Shown: piece after piece, positions 13,557 to 18,188 of the stretch
Layout of the letters: each line of letters opens with the position of its first letter
Numbering within the stretch: the first letter of the stretch is position 1
DNA from: Pseudomonadota bacterium
GTDB taxonomy: Bacteria; Pseudomonadota; Gammaproteobacteria; Pseudomonadales; Oleiphilaceae
DNA: 18,188 nt
Reading direction: 5' to 3'
Assembly: GCA_023430625.1 (NCBI GenBank)
Contig: JAEZAA010000263.1
Coordinates: forward strand, 1-18,188
The notes under the pieces: generated by a model
The model's database searches: none
Seen by the model: only the letters and a program-made list of their open reading frames with translations
What the model was told of the DNA's origin: nothing
Translations under genes and position numbers: made by a program

Positions 13557-14435
13557 TCAGCTGCGGCGAATGCCGGTAATGCGCACCCAATCTTCCTGGG
13601 CCTCAATGGCGCTGATGTCGAACCATTCCCGGTACCGTTCGGCCACGCCTTCCGCCTGCTCGCGCAGAATGCCGGACAGGGCCAGCAGGCCACCGGGGCG
13701 GGTCAGCGCCGCCAGCCGGGGAGCCAGCTGGATCAGGGGTTGGGCGAGGATATTGGCGACCATGATGTCCGCCTGGGTGTCCGGTACCTGATCCGGCAGC
13801 AAGGTGACGACCTGGTCCTGAACATCGTTGCGCAATGCGTTGTCGCGGGTGGCGGTCAGTGCCTGGGGATCGTTGTCCACCGCCAGTGCCTGGCGAGCGC
13901 CTAACAGCAGCGCGGCAATGGCGAGAATGCCGGAGCCGCAGCCATAGTCCACCACCAGCCTATCCTCGAGTGCCTGCTGATCCAGCCACTGCAGACACAG
14001 CTTGGTGGTGGGGTGGGTGCCGGTGCCAAACGCCAGGCCCGGATCCAGTTTCAGGTTCACCGCCGCGGGATCGGGCGGCTCGCGCCAGCTGGGGCAAATC
14101 CACAGGCGTTGGCCGCACTGGATCGGGTGGAAGTTCTTCATCCACTCCCGTTCCCAGTCCTTGTCTTCCAGCAGCTCGGCGCGTGCCAGCAGCGTTGCGG
14201 GCTCGGCACGCTCAGCCAGCCAGGCGAGAATCGCCTCGCTGTCGGCGCCTGCGTCGAACAGGCCGACCACCCGGGTTTGATCCCACAGCGGCGTGGTGCC
14301 GAGCGGGGGCTCGAACAGCGGCTGGTCGGCACCGTCCTCCAGGGTTACCACTTCGGCGCCGGCTTCCATGAGCCAGTCCTCGAACTGGCTGGCCTGCTCT
14401 GCGTGAACGTCAATCTTGATCTGGATCCAGGGCAT
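13557..14435 (-). CDS. prmA: Ribosomal protein L11 methyltransferase
   Basis: S-adenosylmethionine-dependent enzyme that trimethylates lysines and the N-terminus of ribosomal protein L11. The 292-residue protein (E. coli 293) has the N-terminal recognition domain (PWIQIKIDVHAEQ), the linker DPGLAFGTGTHPTT, the SAM-binding VVDYGCGSGILAIAALLLGA, and the catalytic-domain motif MVANILAQPLIQLAPRL. The frame stays open to 14786 inside accC, but the ATG at 14435 matches the family start and lies 17 bases after the accC stop. It is the last gene of the aroQ-accB-accC-prmA run. Confidence 0.96.
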   Translation of the reverse strand: MPWIQIKIDVHAEQASQFEDWLMEAGAEVVTLEDGADQPLFEPPLGTTPLWDQTRVVGLFDAGADSEAILAWLAERAEPATLLARAELLEDKDWEREWMKNFHPIQCGQRLWICPSWREPPDPAAVNLKLDPGLAFGTGTHPTTKLCLQWLDQQALEDRLVVDYGCGSGILAIAALLLGARQALAVDNDPQALTATRDNALRNDVQDQVVTLLPDQVPDTQADIMVANILAQPLIQLAPRLAALTRPGGLLALSGILREQAEGVAERYREWFDISAIEAQEDWVRITGIRRS

Positions 14436-14452
14436 GAGTGCTTCTCTTCGGC

Positions 14453-15793
<1,341 letters not shown>

Positions 15794-15807
15794 GTCAACC
15801 CAGCCCT

Positions 15808-16275
15808 TTAGACGATCGTGAACAGGGGCTGGTCGAACTCCACCGGCTGACCGTTTTCCACGAGAATGGCTTCGATGACGCCCGCGCGATCAGATTCGAT
15901 CTGGTTCATCATCTTCATGGCTTCCACGATGCAGAGCACATCGCCGACCTTGACCCGCTGGCCCACTTCAACGAAGGCCGGGGCGCTGGGCGTGGGCGCG
16001 CGATAAAAGGTTCCGACCATGGGGGAGCGGACTTTCTCGCCGTTGCCCGTCGCTGCGCTCGCGGCTGCAGTGTCGCCCGCAGGTTGGGGCGCGCTCATTG
16101 GCGCTGAAGTCGGCTGGGCAACGCTTTCATAGGTTGGAACCGGAGCATAGCTGACAGTCGTCTGCCGGGTGCGGCGGCTGATCCGCACGCAGTCATCGCC
16201 TTCCTTGATTTCGATTTCCTCAATGTCGGACTCTTCGATGAGTTCGATCAGTTTCTTAACTTTACGAATATCCAT
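15808..16275 (-). CDS. accB: Acetyl-CoA carboxylase biotin carboxyl carrier protein
   Basis: Carries the covalently bound biotin between AccC and the carboxyltransferase AccAD. The 155-residue protein has the N-terminal MDIRKVKKLIELIEESDIEEIEI helix region, a Pro/Ala-rich flexible linker at about 43-80, and a C-terminal biotinyl domain with EAMKM, the biotinylated lysine being Lys121. The PMVGTFYRAP thumb segment (85-94) is typical of bacterial AccB. It lies 18 bases after aroQ and 14 before accC, in one likely operon. Confidence 0.98.
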   Translation of the reverse strand: MDIRKVKKLIELIEESDIEEIEIKEGDDCVRISRRTRQTTVSYAPVPTYESVAQPTSAPMSAPQPAGDTAAASAATGNGEKVRSPMVGTFYRAPTPSAPAFVEVGQRVKVGDVLCIVEAMKMMNQIESDRAGVIEAILVENGQPVEFDQPLFTIV

Positions 16276-16293
16276 AGGACAATCTCTAGACCT

Positions 16294-16806
16294 TTAGTTG
16301 TTTTTGCAGCTGGATGGCGAGACCGGAGATGGCTGCGTACCACTCTGATCGGCTTGGTGAACACTGGCCTTGGCCAGGTGAGAACAGGCTGCCTGCAGGG
16401 CGAAATCATAGCCCTGGCTGCCGAGACCGCAGATTACGCCCTGCGCAACGTCGGAAAAGTAGGAATGGTGCCGGAATGGCTCCCGTGCATGCACGTTGGA
16501 CAAATGAACTTCGATAAAGGGAATGGCAACCGCCAGCAAGGCATCGCGCAAGGCCACGGAGGTATGGGTGAAGGCCGCGGGGTTGATGATGATGAAGGCG
16601 ACCTGCTCCTGGCGGGCCAGGTGAATCCGGTTGATCAGCTCGTATTCAGCATTGCTTTGCAAGGTGAGGAGTTGATGGCCGGCGGCGCTGGCTTGGCGGA
16701 TGAGGCGCTGCTCGATGTCCGGCAGGGTCTCGCGGCCGTAGACCGTCGGCTCACGGGTGCCGAGCAAATTGAGATTAGGCCCGTTCAGAACGAGGATTGT
16801 GGCCAT
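16294..16806 (-). CDS. aroQ: 3-dehydroquinate dehydratase, type II
   Basis: Removes water from 3-dehydroquinate in the shikimate pathway. The 170-residue protein begins ATILVLNGPNLNLLGTREPTVYG with the catalytic tyrosine of the VYG loop. It contains NPAAFTHTSVALRDAL and EVHLSNVHAREPFRHHSYFS with the catalytic histidine, then GVICGLGSQGY. The core ends near residue 147. A tail of about 20 residues rich in Ser, Pro and Gln makes it longer than most type II enzymes (about 145-150). aroQ upstream of accBC is a common gammaproteobacterial order. Together with the DAHP synthase gene, the window carries two separate shikimate genes. Confidence 0.96.
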   Translation of the reverse strand: MATILVLNGPNLNLLGTREPTVYGRETLPDIEQRLIRQASAAGHQLLTLQSNAEYELINRIHLARQEQVAFIIINPAAFTHTSVALRDALLAVAIPFIEVHLSNVHAREPFRHHSYFSDVAQGVICGLGSQGYDFALQAACSHLAKASVHQADQSGTQPSPVSPSSCKNN

Positions 16807-16824
16807 GCTTCGTGTCCGGTCTCA

Positions 16825-16847
16825 GTAGCTGGGTTCGGTAGCTGGGT
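16825..16847. repeat. 10-base direct repeat upstream of aroQ
   Basis: GTAGCTGGGT occurs at 16825-16834 and 16838-16847, a period of 13 bases, 18 to 41 bases upstream of the aroQ start. It may be a small duplication or a regulatory site. No clear promoter boxes were recognised in the 261-base gap between the diguanylate cyclase gene and aroQ. Confidence 0.5.
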
Positions 16848-17045
16848 CATGCAGGCGACTGGATCGGCGCCATCCTGATGAGTGCCCGGTAGCCACGGCG
16901 GTCAGAGCCGCAGTGAAGACTTCCGGGGGCGCTGCAGGATGAGCGAGTGATCGCGGAAATGCTGCGAATTCTCGTCAATCTTCAGCAAATTCTCCGAAGT
17001 TTGCCGGGTTTGGGCGCAACATTCAAGCATGGAGGGGCGCTGGAG

Positions 17046-17066
17046 ATCCCCTCCTCGTGAGGGGAT
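17046..17066. other. Hairpin immediately after the diguanylate cyclase stop
   Basis: ATCCCCTC (17046-17053) pairs perfectly with GAGGGGAT (17059-17066) around a 5-base loop, one base after the TAG of the diguanylate cyclase gene on the minus strand. There is no T tract, so it is a 3'-end structure rather than a clear intrinsic terminator. Confidence 0.45.
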
Positions 17067-17067
17067 T

Positions 17068-18188
17068 CTAGGTGCTTGTGGGGCTGCTGTCACGGTGCAC
17101 GCGCACCGTATTGCGGCCATCGTTCTTGGCTTCGCGCAGGGCGGCACGGGCTCGGTCCACCAGGGCACGGGCGCTTTCGCCGCGGGATTGGGCCAGGCCG
17201 CAGCTGAAGGTGACCTGGAACTCCTGGCCGCCGGCAGGTTGGCGCAAGGCGCCGAAGCGCTCGCGGATTTCGTTGAGCAGGTGCCGAGCGTCGGACTCGG
17301 AAGTGTTGGTGAGAACCAGGGCGAATTCCTCGCCGCCGAAGCGGCCGCAATGGTCGCTCTTGCGCAGGCGCTGCTTGAGGAACAGGGCCAGGCTCTTGAG
17401 CACCCGGTCGCCGATCGGGTAACCGTAGCTTTCGTTGATGGCCTGGAACTCATCGATGTCCATGAGTGCCAGGGTCAGGGGCGCGCCCTGCTGCGCCTTG
17501 GCAATCTCGGCCTCCAGTAAGTGCAGCGTGTGGGTGTGGGTGTACAGCTCGGTCAGGCTGTCCCGGATCATCAGGCTTTGCAGCGTGCGGGCGCGGCGTC
17601 CCCGGTTGTTCAGCGTGGCCACCAGGTGGCGGGGATTGATCGGCTTGGTCAGGAAGTCATCGCCGCCCAGGCTCATGGCATGCAGCTGCTTGTTGATGTC
17701 GTCTTCGGCGGAAATGTAGATGATGGGCACGCCCACGAAGCGATCCTGCTGGCGGATCACCTTGGCCAGCTCCATGCCCATGCAACCGGGCATGTACATG
17801 TCCATGATGATGATTTCCGGCTGGAATTCGTCCAGTGCAAACAGCAACTGCATGGGGTCGTTGATCACGTGGGGCGTCATGCCGGCCTTTTTCAGGGCCA
17901 GGTCCATGTAGGCGGCTTGCGCCTTGGAATCGTCCACCACCAGAACCCGGTAGGGCTCCTGGGGATTGGCGCGGGCATAGCATTCGATTTTCTCGATGAG
18001 CTGGCCCGAGTCCACGCTGTGGGTAAAGAATTCCTCGCCGCCGCAGCGCACGGCCTGCAGGCGGGTGGCCAGATCTACCTCGCGCTCGCAGACGAATAGC
18101 ACGGGAATGGGCGTTTCCTGGGCGCTCTGGATCTGGCGCACCAGCTCGATACCGGCGCCGGTATCGCCGCCGAAAACCACGTCGATGA
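17068..18188 (-). CDS. Dual-receiver GGDEF diguanylate cyclase (5' end cut by window)
   Basis: Makes cyclic di-GMP in response to phosphorelay input. The visible 373 or so residues continue past the right edge, so the N-terminus is missing. In order: the end of a first receiver-like domain (DVVFGGDTGAGIELVRQIQ onward) whose expected phospho-acceptor position looks degenerate; a complete second receiver (VLVVDDSKAQ, acceptor Asp in IIIMDMYMPG, then YISAE and the Lys of TKPINP); and a GGDEF domain with MDIDEFQAIN, GYPIGD and the active motif GRFGGEEF. RKSD five residues before GGEEF fits the RxxD product-inhibition site. The REC-REC-GGDEF layout is that of PleD-type regulators. It precedes aroQ on the same strand by 261 bases and is probably a separate unit. 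Confidence 0.9.
   Translation of the reverse strand, partial: IDVVFGGDTGAGIELVRQIQSAQETPIPVLFVCEREVDLATRLQAVRCGGEEFFTHSVDSGQLIEKIECYARANPQEPYRVLVVDDSKAQAAYMDLALKKAGMTPHVINDPMQLLFALDEFQPEIIIMDMYMPGCMGMELAKVIRQQDRFVGVPIIYISAEDDINKQLHAMSLGGDDFLTKPINPRHLVATLNNRGRRARTLQSLMIRDSLTELYTHTHTLHLLEAEIAKAQQGAPLTLALMDIDEFQAINESYGYPIGDRVLKSLALFLKQRLRKSDHCGRFGGEEFALVLTNTSESDARHLLNEIRERFGALRQPAGGQEFQVTFSCGLAQSRGESARALVDRARAALREAKNDGRNTVRVHRDSSPTST

Overview
This 18.2 kb window is ordinary-looking chromosomal DNA of high GC content. It encodes only bacterial housekeeping and accessory proteins. The gene content and order point to a gammaproteobacterium: SlmA is present, there is a dusB-fis pair, purH-purD follow fis, and aroQ-accB-accC-prmA run together. 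The protein sequences look closest to the Pseudomonas / Oceanospirillales (Alcanivorax- or Marinobacter-like) side of the class, but the genus is not decided by the sequence alone. No rRNA, tRNA, CRISPR array, insertion sequence, prophage or attachment site was seen.

Left part, mostly plus strand (1-5700). thiS and thiG make the thiazole half of thiamine. A 379-base intergenic region rich in hairpins follows, including an intrinsic terminator that faces the minus strand. Next comes slmA (nucleoid occlusion), which meets a minus-strand inositol-monophosphatase-family gene tail to tail. A plus-strand pair then encodes a VWA-like protein and a membrane-anchored J-domain protein. They converge on a minus-strand gene for an exported protein with a secretin short (NolW-like) domain but no complete secretin pore domain.

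Middle (5700-7250). A plus-strand transcription unit ends in a DAHP synthase gene, the first step of the shikimate pathway. Its roughly 400-base leader is the most interesting part of the window. In order it holds a sigma70-like promoter, a short ORF ending in Phe-Tyr-Phe-Trp-Tyr, a strong hairpin, an alternative antiterminator pairing, an intrinsic terminator with a T6 tract, and a second short ORF with a strong ribosome binding site and five Tyr plus one Trp codons near its end. This looks like aromatic-amino-acid-responsive attenuation of the DAHP synthase gene, possibly with two sensing peptides in tandem.

Right part, all minus strand (7331-18188). Reading in the direction of transcription: a dual-receiver diguanylate cyclase cut by the right edge; aroQ-accB-accC-prmA (dehydroquinase, the biotin carrier and biotin carboxylase of acetyl-CoA carboxylase, and the L11 methyltransferase); a zinc-ribbon/DUF3426 membrane protein; dusB-fis (tRNA dihydrouridine synthase and the nucleoid protein Fis, overlapping by 4 bases); a hairpin with a T-rich tail; and purH-purD (purine biosynthesis). 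Several start codons were moved from the longest reading frame because a ribosome binding site or family alignment favours an internal start. These are thiS, thiG, the IMPase gene, the VWA gene, the secretin-like gene, the DAHP synthase gene, purH, the DUF3426 gene (a TTG start) and prmA.
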